From Poecilobothrus nobilitatus (taxonomy: Eukaryota > Arthropoda > Insecta > Diptera > Dolichopodidae), in contig OX352774.1 of NCBI GenBank assembly GCA_947095535.1, positions 267,751,843-267,815,842 on the forward strand: a stretch of 64,000 nucleotides of DNA, given 5' to 3'. Below the pieces are notes generated by a model. The model saw only the letters and a program-made list of their open reading frames with translations. It was not told the DNA's origin and ran no database searches. Shown in pieces: positions 31,582-42,879 of this stretch. The position numbers were made by a program, and so were the translations under genes. Each line of letters opens with the position of its first letter. Position 1 is the stretch's first letter.

Positions 31582-31941
31582 GCGGGTTTTTACACGGGTA
31601 TTCTTTTTCTGCTGTATTCTTTTTTAAAAATTCTCCTTTATAACAGCTTTGCTTTTACACGGGTATTCTTTTGAATACCAAATTTTGAGTGTGTGTTAGT
31701 GTATGTATCATTTTTATATGATACCACTACTTTGTTTAAAATATAAAATGCAATTAAAATACGTATTCAAACAGAAAAAATTTTTACCCAAAACAAAATT
31801 TATCAATGTATTGGTTTTACAACAGAGAGAATCATCTATAGTTGAAAAATAAATCTGCAAAAGAATACGAGTGTAGAGTTGTTTCTTTACGTCTTTTATC
31901 TCTTTCCTAAAAGCAAAAAGAATACCCGTGTAAAAACCCGC
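31582..31941. mobile_element. MITE with perfect 27-bp terminal inverted repeats
   Basis: A 360-bp non-coding element. Its left end gcgggtttttacacgggtat... (31582-31608) is exactly complementary to 31915-31941. An internal partial copy of the terminal motif (tttacacgggtattctttt) stands near 31650. No clear target duplication is seen. Superfamily unknown. Confidence 0.85.
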
Positions 31942-32359
31942 ATTGAGTATAATGCATTAGGTATAGAGATAAGTGAAAAAGAAATGTTCGTTATATACAC
32001 GAACGGTTAAGTTAGAATTTTTTTCTGCTGTCTAAAATATTTAAAGATTCCACTATTTGTCATTTTGGTTTTTTTTGATTTGACGTGCCATATTGTGTGT
32101 TTTTGAGCTTTCTTAAACTTTTTTTTAAGATTAAAGTTTGGTTAGTTGGAAAGATTTACGTAAAGTATTTTTTTTTTAAGTTAAAATCGAAGAAAAGCTA
32201 GTATTTAATACATAAGTAGTGAGTTAATTATTTATGGATTAAATTAAGGCATGATATTTTTAAAATTAGTTTATTTTATTTTAAAATTGATTTAGAATTA
32301 AAAACATAAAAAAGTTGTAAAATGTTGACTATGAAATGGAATCGAAAAATTGAAATGGA

Positions 32360-32620
32360 AAAAATTTTGTTTGTGGCAGGAGCCCCTCAAACAGCATTGA
32401 GATACCTAGACAAAGTGTAAAACAGACCAATTCATTTAGTAAACGATCCCATTACTACATCAACTCTGGCTCCACTAGGTCATCGATGGGTTATTAACCC
32501 CTATACCTTAAAGAACCCCAGATGGCAAGCCTTCGCACATGAACATTCGTTTATATTGCATACAGCGCGAATATATAATAGCTTGCCGCCGAAAGTATTC
32601 ACTAAAATTATATATATATA
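32360..32620 (+). pseudogene. LINE C-terminal fragment
   Basis: The frame AGAPQTALRYLDKV.NRPIHLVND, LAPLGHRWV, NPYTLKNPRWQAFAHEHSF and TARIYNSLPPKVFT matches the C-terminal domain of CR1/Jockey-like LINE ORF2 ('R.LD..QRRA..LI.D' through 'FIPRT.RLWNSLP..VFP'). It ends in a (ta)n run at about 32611-32632. Confidence 0.75.
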
Positions 32621-32814
32621 TATATATATATTTTGTTTCTTTACTAAATGTCCAATCAATAAGTAATGTTATAATATTAAATTTTAAAGTAGAATTTTGT
32701 TTGAGACCATAGCAGAGTGCTGTACGGTCTTATTATTTTAAGTTATAAGATTTAATAATTCAATTTAAAAAGAAGAAAAATGTTAAAAAGTTAAATGTAA
32801 AACAAGGTTAGGTT

Positions 32815-34395
32815 AGGTTAAGGTGGCTGCCAAAAAGGCACACTTAGACCGTATTTGGTCCATTGTGATACCACATAGAATCTTTTCTATCCCACTCGTT
32901 AAAATCAATTTGAGCTTTTTGCAAAGCGAAGAATGCTCTTCACATTTTTACCTTCTAGATCGCTAAGGTTGTTGAAGAGACATTGCCCCAAATGGGTATT
33001 TTTTCTTGCCGACAAGGCCGGGCATGTACAAAGAAGATGGAGAGTAGTTTCCTGCTCTTTTTCATCTTTGCAAGCTCTACAATAGTCGTTTGCGGATAAG
33101 CCAAGTCTTTTGGCATGCTTCTCTATTAGACAGTGACCGGTGATTATACCCATTATCATTCCAATGTCTACAATTTTCAGAGAAAGATCATTGAATGATC
33201 ATTGAATAGTCTTAAATCGGTTTTGGGCCATATCAATCTTGTGATATTGCACGAGGTCAAGTTTGACCATTTGTAATTTACCATATGCGTTATTTCCTTT
33301 CGAAGTAACGTTTTGCTTGTTGATAGAGGTAACCCTAGTCTTGCCCTATCCGGCAGGACTTGTAAGGTTGTACCAATTCTTGCGAGTTCATCAGCTTTTT
33401 CATTTCCCGGAATACCTCGATGACCTGGTACCCAGCACAGCTGAATGCTAAACTGCCTGGCCATCTCGTTAAGAAGTTTTCGGCAGTTTATTACAGGCTT
33501 CGAGGTTGTATATGTTGATTCCAGAGATTTTAACGCAGCCTGACTATCTGACAGAATGCGTACTTGCTTTGTAGTCAAAACGGTTCTATTCAGTAGAATC
33601 AAGACTTCTTGAATTGCCAAATTCCCGCTTGGAAGAAGCTACAATGGTCTGGTAATCGGAAATTATGATTGATATTCAGATTATCTGAGAAGACCTCGCA
33701 TCCTACACTGCTGTTAATTTTGGAACCATCCATGTAGAATTGTACTGCTTCGAAGGTCATCACTGTGTTCGAGTTCGAACTCTCACGGCTTGGTATGTTC
33801 ATCACATGAAATTTCCCGAAGAAGTAAGTGGGGGACGTGTAGCCCACTAAAACGGGAGTGGACTTGAATTGGTTTATGATATCAGAGTGACCTTCTCGTG
33901 AATTGATCCACTGGGATGTAGCTTTTAATCTCACAGCTGTGTTTGCGGCTGCAAATTTGCTATAATATTCTACAGGCATTAAATTAAGCATGATGTCCAA
34001 TGCCGCAGAAGGGGTTGTTATTAAAGTACTAATACATAGTGTGGCAGTTCTTTGAACCCTAGCGATTGCCTTGCGGTTGACCTCTTTATCGATTGCCTTC
34101 CACCATACTAGGACTCCGTACATAAGAATGGGTCTTACTCCCGATGTGTATAGCCAGTAAGTTATGTATGGCTGAACCCCCCATTTCCTACCAATGCCTT
34201 TTTTACACGAGTAAAGTGCTATTGAGGCATTCTTTGCTCTTTCTAAGATGTTAGTCTTCCAGCTTAACTCCCTGTCTAGTGTTAACATTTCGCCGTTTCG
34301 CTAAAGGCAAGAGTGGAGCCATTTAACGAAGGCGGTTTATTTTAGGAAGTTTATATTTCCTTGTCAGGAGGGCCAGTTCGGTTTTCTGTGGATTT
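32815..34395 (-). mobile_element. 5'-truncated LINE with RNase H domain (I-like)
   Basis: Read on the minus strand: thumb of reverse transcriptase (LDRELSWKTNILERAKNAS near 34280, VRPILMYGVLVWW near 34135, RVQRTATLCI), then RNase H (FYMDGSKINSSVG near 33740; ILSDSQAALKSLES near 33560; the WVPGHRGIPGNEKADELAR block near 33420), then a CCHC-like tail (C-R-A-C...H-L-L-C-T-C-P-A-L near 33045). RNase H catalytic residues (D, D, H, D) are in place, but frameshifts near 33610 and 33180 disable it. The 3' end (32815) carries (aggtt)n repeats used as a tail. 5' truncation at about 34395 is typical of incomplete target-primed integration. Confidence 0.85.
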
Positions 34396-34615
34396 TCTAA
34401 CAGTCCACAATATAAAACAAACAAATTTAAAAATTAAATTAACAATTAATTACATTATCTTTTTCCAATTAAATTTTGAATATAGTTCCTTTTTTTTATT
34501 ATTATTATTTTTTCATTCCAAGATTTTGAAATATGTTTTCCTTAATTATGTTATATTAATTTGTTAGTTAATTAGTATTATCTGTTGGTGACTTACTATT
34601 ATTACATTTTAATTA
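34396..34615. other. AT-rich spacer between LINE fragments
   Basis: T-rich sequence without coding potential. Confidence 0.5.
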
Positions 34616-34619
34616 GAAA

Positions 34620-34880
34620 GTAAGGTTAGTCTAATTTTAAATTTAAATACTTCAAAATCTGTAATGAACTTTATTTCTTCTGGTAACTCGTTGTAAGCTT
34701 TCAGACAATTGTATAAGCAATTGTTTTTTTTTAACTTTTTGTTCTAAAAAGTGAGACGTTAAAATTTAATTTGTTTCGAGTACTGTGACTGTGTATATCT
34801 AGATTTCTATTTAAGATAAAATTATGTTTAATTTGGTTGTTAATAATTTGGAAGTCAGATTGGTTGGTTTTAAGGAGGTC
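34620..34880 (-). pseudogene. LINE C-terminal fragment, same family as 56718-57768
   Basis: Minus-strand translation FQIINNQIKHNFILNRNLDI then HSTRNKLNFNVSLFRTKKLK and ELPEEIKF parallels IINNHIKHKFILNRSIDIYN and the following residues of the plus-strand LINE at 57070-57290. Short and 5'-truncated. Confidence 0.75.
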
Positions 34881-37800
34881 AGATTGGTTGGTTGGTATAC
34901 GTGGCTGGTCCTGTCATCCGAAGAGACCCCAATTAGCGCGTTGGCACTGTTTTGCTACCACTATCGTGACCACAGGGCTTATGATTAGGCTATATCGGAT
35001 TTAATTTTAGATTCATTTCACGGCATTCAGGAACCTTACCATTTCTGCAGGTTGCTTAGCCGCTAGATCACTATGATCTTTAAATTCATGGCTACCCACA
35101 GTAAATGGTTAAATTCATGGCATGTTAAGTATATAATGATTTCTTTCTCATTCTGTTCACCACAACTCCGGCATGATGTGTTGAATGGAATACCTAAACT
35201 GGCCGCATGTTCGCCAATTGGCAAGTATCGCGTGAACACACCTATTGCTTGGCTATGTCCCGCCAAGATAGCTTCAATAGGTTGTCCATTCTTTTGTTGT
35301 CGTACGACGGCCATATTTTCTTGGTCGTACGACATGAGGTTAATTCTTTCCACCTTCTATTCGCTATGGATAAAAAGTATAGAAAATATCGCTTTTAACA
35401 CTGCTTAGTGGTGGATACACATGTTCTTCAGAACATTTTCTGATAAGCTTGGTTGTTATCATCGCAGAATTAAGAGCTGCGATTGCTGCTTAACTATCAG
35501 TGATAATGGCAATGATTCCCCACAGAGAAGTATTGCTCTTAAGTATTTGGCATGCTTTCCAGATTCCTAGCATTTCAGCTTGAAATACACAGGATTACTG
35601 GGAAATGGGAAATACACTCAATAGAGAAGTCTGAAAGCATGTTCTAATTTAAGTTTTTCTGAATAGACACCAGCACCGACACCGCAGTCCATTTTTGACC
35701 TATCAGTGAAGAGTATGATGTCTATTTCACTCAAAGGGTTTGCTTGTCTCCATTCCCTTCTTGATGGAATCTTTACTTTGGAATTCTTAACAATTTCCAG
35801 ACTTGCAATAGTGTAGTCTGTGGAATCTAGCAGATCACAAACTATCGAGCTTAGAATACTGCTATGTCCATAGGGTTTTGTGCGCCAGTACTCATCTTTT
35901 CTGAGCCTGACTGCACTACAACAGAGTAGAAATTTTATATGATGGTCAGCGGGGACGAGGTAAGGAAGTGCATCTAGTGCGTTACTTGGCATCGATCTTA
36001 ACGCATCCGTAATGCTGATACATGCACTTCTCTGTACTTTACCAAGTCTGGTTCGGATATATTTCTTCTTCAGCGTTTCCACCAGACTAATGATCCATAG
36101 GTAAGAATGGAGAGTACTATAGCTGTGTACATTCATAAAGCCATTCTTGGTTTTAATCCCCATTTTTTACCCAACATCTTCCTACTAGGATACAGGACTA
36201 CACAGGCCTTTTTGGCTCTTTTTTCGGTATTAAGTCTACACTTCGGATCAGGTACCACTGCTAGATATTTGACACTGGGACTAAATTCATATATACACCA
36301 TCCAGTCTAGGCTTGGTGAATGCCGGTATCTTTATCTTCTTTGTGAATAGCATTATATCAGGTTTGTCCGAGTTGAAGCAGAGGCCACATCCATTGGTCC
36401 ATCTACTAACCCTTCTTAAAGCTCTTTCCATAATTACACTAATTATGTCAAGAAACTTTCCAGACAGTAATACTGCTAGATCTTCTGCGTATGTAATAGC
36501 TTTGATTCCCTCATCTTGAAGTTCTTTAAGTATTCCATTTATTACTAGAAGTCATAATAGTGGTGATAGCACTCCACCCTAGGGTGTGCCTCTACTTACT
36601 GTTCTAGTAATTTAATGGTTACCAAATTCCGACTGGATCTCTCTTGATTGCAACATATTAACAATCCACTGTCTAAGGGCAGTTTCTGCCCCTAGTACTT
36701 CCAGTGAATTGTGTATGGCCGATACATTATTGAAATCACCTTCTTTGTCTAGAAAGGTAGCCAATCTATATATTCCTATCTTCCTATCCTAGTACAAGGA
36801 ATATATAGATATTCCTGAATCTGAATCGATTGTTCCACGTTTCGCACTAGTTCACTGAGTGCAATCTCGGTTGACTTGTTCTTACAATAAGCATGTTGGT
36901 ACTTACATGGCGAAGTCTCTCTAATACTTTTCTAAGTTCTAGTTCGAGTGTTCTATCGTGAGTTTTCAATGAAAAGAATAATAGACTGATCGGTCTAAAG
37001 TTTTTAGCGGTTTCGTGCCCTCTTTTACCAGTTTTTGGTATAAAGATCATTCACCCGCCTCGATTGCAGGAGGATATGACCAAATGTGAGGCTGCTTCTC
37101 ATCACCTTAGTAATTAATGGAAGTCCCTTCATTTCTTGCAGCATTTTTGGGAAAATACCCTCTAAACCTGCAGCTTTATATGGACCGAAGCAACCTTTTA
37201 CCCCGTTATAACAGAGTTAACCCATTTGTCACTCTAATGTCAATCGCATGGTTAATCACATGGGCGTCCTCACTGCACCCTGGAAAATGGGTACACACTA
37301 AAAGATCTAAGGCTTCAGCTGATTCAGCTGTCCATTTCCCTTTTACAGTTCTTAGGAAGGAAGGATTGGAATGTTCTCTAGATAAAACTCTGCTAAGTCT
37401 GGCTGAGTCTCTAGTACTTTCAATTGATTCACAATAATACTTCCATGATTGGGTTTTAGCCAATCGAATTGCTCTCTTATATTCCCTAAGTTGGTTCTTA
37501 TACAGTTGCCACTTATTCGGCCTGTAACAAATATTGTAGGTGTCCCTAGTCTCCTTTCTTAGGTTACTTAAGTTCTCATTCCACCAGACCAGGTATGTTT
37601 TTTTGCTACGCTTAATAAGATATGCCACTTTGAATGAGACCATATCTGAGTTAGCTATTACTAAAAGTTTTTTTCTAGCTACTTTCCTGAATTTCCCCTA
37701 GTCAGTAGCTCTGTAGGGCTTGCGATTTTCAGTTTTAATATTGAAATTGAATAAAATACAATTGTGGTCCGAAAAAGACCTTTTCTGGGATACTCTCCAT

Positions 37801-37920
37801 TCCTCTATATTTAGGGTTTCGTCGTTATTTATATATGTAATATCTAACACATGTGCCCAACCTAGAAAACTATCCGAACTTGGAAATATGAAAGTGGGGT
37901 TACTGCCCCTAGTGCATATA

Positions 37921-39222
37921 AAGAATGTTCAAAATTGAGGTATCATTTTACTTTTAGCAAAAAAAAAAACTTTTTTTGAAATATTAAATATTTTTATTTT
38001 AATTTATTACAAATAGGTTCAGGTTAATAATGAAAAATTATGTCGGCCAAGTGGCCCCCTCTACTACTTCGGCAGGCTTCCAATCTTTTACCAAAATTCT
38101 GAACCACGTTGTTCAATAAACTGTTCTCAATGGTTGAAATCTGCTCGATTATCTTGCTTTCAAGCTCTTGAATTGTTGTGGGATTATTGCTGTACACTTT
38201 CGATTTCACAAAACCCCACAAAAAAAAATCCAACGGTGTCAAATCGCACGATCTTGGTGGCCACATCACTCCTCCTCTACGAGAAATAATGCGATTTTCG
38301 AACTTTTTCTTCAAAAGATCCATTGTTTCTCTTGCTGTGTGGCAAGTGGCACCGTCCTGTTGAAACCACATATTCTTTACGTCCAAATCATCAATTTCTC
38401 GCCACAAAAAGCTTCGGATCATCTCCCTGTAGCGGTTTCCATTGACCGTAATCGCATTTCCATTTGCGTTTTCAAAAAAATATGATCCGATGATTCCTCC
38501 TGACCACAAACCACACCAAACCGTAACTTTTTGTGGATGTACAGGTTGCTCTAAGATAACCCTTGGATTCTCTTCACCCCAAATGTGGCAATTCTGTTTA
38601 TTGACGTAGCCATTGAGTTGGAAATGAGCTTCGTCGGTGAAGATTATTTTGTTAAAAAAATTCTCATTTTCTTCTTGTTTTTCGATTGCCCAAGAAACGA
38701 ATTGCCGACATAATGCATGGTCAGTTGGTTTTAATTCTTGCGTCAGCTGGATCTTATAAGCCTTTAAGTGGGGATCACGATGCAAAATGTTGAATAATGT
38801 GGATGGTTTGATGTTTAATTGCAGCGAACGATGACGAATGGAAGTTTTTGGATCTTCTTCAACACTTCTGCTCACAGATGCTACATTCTCGGTTGAACGG
38901 CCACTACGTTCATAAATGTTGCCTCTGTTATCAAGAACAGATCCAGTTTCTAGAAATTTATCAACCATCAGCTTGATGGCACGATTTGTTGGAGCATTTT
39001 CTCTACCAAATTTTGTTCGAAATTTCCTAATTACATCTTGAAAACTTTTACCATTTTCAAAAAATGTTGTAATAACAAAAACACGTTGTTCCTTCGTGTA
39101 ACGTTCCATATTAACTAACCGGAATGTATTTAGAATATACCTAAAGAAACCTCGTATAAAAATTCCAGGTAGAAAAAAAATGGCGGCAAAATCAAAATGA
39201 TACCTCAATTTTGAACACCCTT
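37921..39222 (-). mobile_element. Nearly intact DD41D mariner (rosa-like)
   Basis: A 1302-bp element has terminal inverted repeats of about 28 bp: aagaatgttcaaaattgagg at 37921, and aagggtgttcaaaattgagg reading inward from 39222, continuing tatcatttt in both. It is flanked by TA at 37919-37920 and 39223-39224. Removing it and one TA rejoins the surrounding LINE endonuclease frame (S-N-L-N-I-C-T-R-G-S-N-P), an internal proof of the boundaries. It carries one uninterrupted transposase frame. Confidence 0.95.
38024..39109 (-). CDS. DD41D mariner transposase, uninterrupted
   Basis: A 361-residue transposase, the usual mariner length, for cut-and-paste movement of its own element. I chose the Met at 39109 (MERYTKEQRVFVITTFFENG): the open frame extends 61 codons further, but those are terminal-repeat and LINE sequence. 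Residues 1-60 form the helix-turn-helix DNA-binding region. The DDE/D catalytic domain has Asp159 (IIFTDEAHF), Asp252 (WFQQDGATCHTA) and Asp294 (SCDLTPLDFFLWG). There are 41 residues between the second and third Asp, hence DD41D, the spacing of the rosa lineage first reported from a tephritid fly. There is no stop or frameshift, and it ends RGGHLADIIFHY. Activity is plausible but not shown. The degenerate copy at 2691-3273 belongs to the same lineage. Confidence 0.93.
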   Translation of the reverse strand: MERYTKEQRVFVITTFFENGKSFQDVIRKFRTKFGRENAPTNRAIKLMVDKFLETGSVLDNRGNIYERSGRSTENVASVSRSVEEDPKTSIRHRSLQLNIKPSTLFNILHRDPHLKAYKIQLTQELKPTDHALCRQFVSWAIEKQEENENFFNKIIFTDEAHFQLNGYVNKQNCHIWGEENPRVILEQPVHPQKVTVWCGLWSGGIIGSYFFENANGNAITVNGNRYREMIRSFLWREIDDLDVKNMWFQQDGATCHTARETMDLLKKKFENRIISRRGGVMWPPRSCDLTPLDFFLWGFVKSKVYSNNPTTIQELESKIIEQISTIENSLLNNVVQNFGKRLEACRSSRGGHLADIIFHY

Positions 39223-39544
39223 TATTTAGGTTGCTATTTAAAATAAAATCAAAGAATGACTCACCTCGTTCATTCGTTTGTGAGCTCACCATAGGGTATG
39301 CTGTGCATTACCATCGCAGCCTACGATCAACTTGCCAACTGTGGCATCTATCAACTGCTGAAACCGGGCGGTGGAGCAGGTTCTTTATGTGGCATGTACA
39401 CGGAACTTATATACATGCTCAAATTGTTAGTTAAATTCTAAGTCCTCCTCACCTAGGAGAACTAGCAGATTATCCGAGGCTCACTTCGAGTGCTTTAGAT
39501 TAATTTGCACCACCCGCATCGCTTACCTGACAATGAGCTGCTGT

Positions 39545-40745
39545 AGACTACTCGTCTATTGCCAAGTATCCCAGCAGCCCACTTGCTTCGTCCAGATCAT
39601 CTATCTCCGGACTCTCTGGCTTGAATATTTTTAGTTTGGTATGCCATATACGAAACCTCAGCTTATTTTCCAGAGGACCCAGACTTTCCTCACTGATAAG
39701 AAGGTGAAACGATATACTGTTTTTCAGCAGTTCATCGAACGATTTTTCAAGGAGCTCAAGTGAAATAATATTTTTTAGGTTTCTATATTTTTCAGTATAT
39801 AAACGATCAGTCGGATGTAAAATGGATAACCCTAGGGCTACTTTTATGCATTTCTTGTGCATAATGTCTAATTTTTTTAAATAAATTTGGGAAGCTCGGC
39901 TCCATATAGGTATAAGATAAAATATGTGTGATTTAATATAAGAGGAATAGATTGTGAAAATGGCTTCATCAGATAAGTAGTTACGTAGCCTACGCAATAG
40001 GAATATATATAGTGTTATGTTTCTAATAATATTTTCTTTGTGAAAACTCCAGTTGGATTTGCTGTCAATTATTAAACCTAGGTAATTCATTTTTTTACAA
40101 TACCTTAACATTTTTATACTGGAAAGCATTTTCAATATTGCATAACTTATTTTCAAACTATCTTAGTTTTGTTTAGGTTTAAAAGAAGCCTATGTTTGGT
40201 TAACCATTCCCATTGTCGTGTTTTTTGAAATAACATGATTTAAAAAAAGACAAGCAGCTGTAGTATTATATTTTTGCTCAAAACCAAATTGATTAAAACT
40301 CAATATGGGATTATTGATTATAAAGGAATTTAGTCTATTTGTAACAACTTTTTCAAAAATTTTTGATATGGCAAGTAAGACAGAAGTCGGACGATAATTC
40401 GAACAATCAGTACGTAACCCACTGACAATTAGGAAAAACATGTGTTTGAAGTGAATTATTTATACAATTAACTAAGATGAGCGTCAAGCTTTCCTGAAAT
40501 TTTTTTATAAATTTGGTTGAAATGTTGCCATATACTGTAGAGTGTAGCTAAATCCCGAGTTTCTATGATTCTAGAGATTTCTTCCGCATTCCTAGGAGTT
40601 AGGTTGAAATTATTGTAAATATTTTGCCTGAATTGGTTCATATAACTTATGTCAATATGATTTAATGGAATATTAATTTCATTACTTATATTTGTAAAGT
40701 AATCATTAACAGCGGTATCACATTCGCGTTATAATACTTTGGAGT
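39545..40745 (-). mobile_element. LINE fragment with internal deletion of the catalytic palm
   Basis: Minus strand: linker (NDYFTNISNEINIPLNHIDI near 40700; TPRNAEEISRIIETRDLA near 40590), fingers (DCSNYRPTSVLLAISKIFEK near 40405; FNQFGFEQKYNTTAACLFL), then a direct jump to the thumb (EWLTKHRLLLNLNKTK near 40200; NYLGLIIDSKSNWSFHKENI near 40085) and C-terminal domain (HIFYLIPIWSRAS; ALGLSILHPTDRLY). The segment with FADD/YADD is missing, so this is an internally deleted, dead copy. The final 25 codons or so before the stop at 39548 do not look like the usual end and may come from the adjoining element. Confidence 0.8.
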
Positions 40746-41685
40746 TTTGATGTATTACCTTAATTGTATAAAATAAATGAGAATAGAAATAATTACATAT
40801 GTAATTATTTTATTTAAAAAAATTTTAATTATAAAAATGTAAAAATATGAAATATTGAAATACAAATTATTAATTATTTTTTATGATTGTCCGTAATCCG
40901 TAAAACCCACTTAAGTATGTAATTTTTTGAATATACAAAAAAAAATTTATAACACCTTTAAGGTTTTACACAAAATATAAATGAAAGAAAAAACTTTAAT
41001 TTATTAGCACATGCATTTCAAAATGATATTCATGCCACCATGATATTCATGCCACATTAACATTCTTATTTTTTTTTTTTTTTAACTTCAGAATGAAGTT
41101 ATTTTTGGAGTGTTTCGTCCATCCAAACACTACTTGACTTCTCAGTAGGTAACTTGTAGTGTTGGACTACCTAAACAACTCCAACTAAATTTTCATCCAC
41201 TGTAGTGCTTTATGTAAAATTTTAATAAAATTAACTGCGAGATGTTAAAGTTAAAAAAAAGCTTCTTCTTCTTTTTTTTTTACAAGCTTATTTACAAAAA
41301 AAAAAAATTTGTAGTTCAATTATTTTAATTTACTGCTGTAATCCACTGATGGCGCTGACTAATAATAATAAAATTAATAGTAAAATAATAATAATGGATT
41401 ACAGCAGCAGTATATAATACCTTACTTGCATAATACAAAGATGGCTCCACTGTAGCAGCTATTATTATTATTATTATAATTATTGTTATTATTACTATTA
41501 TTATTATTTTTTATTATTATTACTATTATTATTATTATTGTTATTATTTGCTGTAAAATAATAACAATAATAATAATAATAGTAATAATAATAAATATAA
41601 CATCTTACTATATTACTTAGTATATAACATCTTACTTGCATGATATAACCAAAGATAGATATGATTTATATGATTTGATTATGAT
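40746..41685. repeat. AT-rich DNA with (taa)n/(tta)n microsatellite hairpins
   Basis: 41334-41600 alternates (ataata)n and (ttatta)n runs in opposite orientation, with a short non-repetitive inverted repeat tgctgtaatcca (41332-41345) / tggattacagca (41394-41406). Long hairpins are possible. The rest shows no gene. Confidence 0.7.
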
Positions 41686-41689
41686 ATAA

Positions 41690-42016
41690 CGTTTGCGAGA
41701 TGAAGGGTGGAAAAGTTTGGGTCTTCAAAAGAGTTTCCTGTCGCTAAAAATATCAAAGTAGTATGAAGACTCACTTCTGCAGAAAACGCATCGCGCAAAG
41801 TATTTTACCTTTCCATTAATAATTTCACTTTTCGTAAAAGATCGTGAAAAATTCTCCCATTCTTAAATAATTCCTATAATCATTTGATTCCTTTTCACTA
41901 ATTTCCATTAAGAAATTACTTGAATATTTATTTTTATGAGTAACCACTTTTTCAGCTATTTCCGTTTTGTTTTTAATTTCTGTAATTACCATTAAAGCGA
42001 TAATTTTATCCGCCAT
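41690..42016 (-). pseudogene. PIF/Harbinger transposase relic 2
   Basis: The minus-strand frame starts MADKIIALMVITEIKNKTEI (42016), goes through NDYRNYLRMGEFF near 41870 and, after one stop, RDAFSAEVSLHTTLIFLATG and NSFEDPNFSTLH near 41775-41705. This is the 'Y..FLRM....F..LL' then 'R..IS.EERLA.TLRFLATG.SF..L' order of HARBI1-type transposases. Only the N-terminal region survives. Confidence 0.65.
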
Positions 42017-42187
42017 ATGTTTTACTTTGAAATATAAAAATTCTAAAGTTTCTAAACTTGTTTAAGTAAAAGTTTGCTAGTGTATGGTGAACACATAAAC
42101 AAGTTTTTAAACAAGTTTTTTGGTGTATGTACCCCATAAGACAAACAATTTCACTAGAGCCGGATTCCAAAACCGTCCAAACTTTTT

Positions 42188-42249
42188 TGGTGCAAATGCA
42201 AACTGTTGGTAAGAATGAAAAAAGTTTGCATTTGCACCATTATTTCAAT
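42188..42249. repeat. Perfect 17-bp inverted repeat
   Basis: tggtgcaaatgcaaact (42188-42204) is exactly complementary to 42233-42249, with a 28-base spacer. It lies next to the Harbinger relic and may be an internal part of a related non-autonomous element. The short open frame over it is incidental. Confidence 0.85.
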
Positions 42250-42879
42250 TCCGCAAAGTTAATGAAAACTGAAATGCTGAATGAATTAAGGACAAATTAT
42301 CGGCGGTTTATCGTCGTTAAAGACGTCGCGAAATATAGTACACTATTAATAAGAAAAAGGTAGAAAAATATTACGATATTCAGCACTTTTCTGGCAAGAC
42401 AGCTAAAGAAACCTATTTCTATGTTTATATTTTTCAATACACAAATATTGAAATTTTATTTGGAATTTGGAACATAGTAAAAGTTATTTTATTAATAATA
42501 AAATATTACCAATAATTATTATTCTTAACAATTTAAACTTTATGAAACGCACATAAAGCATCTACTTTCCTGTGCAAATTGTAAAAAATAAAAATGAAAA
42601 CAATATTACAATATTTACTTTTATTTTTTTGTTTTAGCTTGACACTTCAAAATTGAAATATCAACTTTCAATAAAAATATAAAGTAGTGTGCGGATTTTT
42701 TTATGCGGCATTCAAATTTTTTTAATGTAATGGACAAATTATGGACAAGTTTATTTAGACAAATTGCCGATAAAATTCAGCAAAAAATCCAACTCCAAAC
42801 AATTTACTTGAAATTTTGCTGAATTTTATGCGCTATATTTCGGAATATAAAAATATCGCTTTGTGTCTTAAGTTCTTTA

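Larger units (their letters stand above)
34893..39500 (-). mobile_element. I-like LINE split by a mariner insertion
   Basis: Minus-strand order: endonuclease part 1 (VGCDGNAQHTLWG near 39330; GESFFDFILNSNLN to 39225); mariner at 37921-39222; endonuclease part 2 (C-T-R-G-S-N-P-T-F-I-F-P near 37900; RSFSDHNC near 37765); linker (37643-37206); reverse transcriptase (KNFRPISLLFFSLKT near 37005; YAEDLAVLLSG near 36490); thumb (to about 35970); RNase H (ILFTDRSKMDCGVGAGVYS near 35720); C-terminal zinc-type segment (C-R-S-C-G-E-Q near 35165). The first Asp of YADD is Glu, and many frameshifts are present. It is related to, but distinct from, the element at 32815-34395. The 5' boundary near 39430-39500 is approximate. 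Confidence 0.8.

Noticed and set aside
32805..32825. Telomere-like (ttagg)n repeat
   Set aside because: Only about three units, and it coincides with the 3' end of a minus-strand LINE, where short tandem tails are usual. Flies lack ttagg telomeres.
35073..35408. Plus-strand open frames over 35-38 kb
   Set aside because: They are antisense shadows of the minus-strand LINE and mariner transposase.
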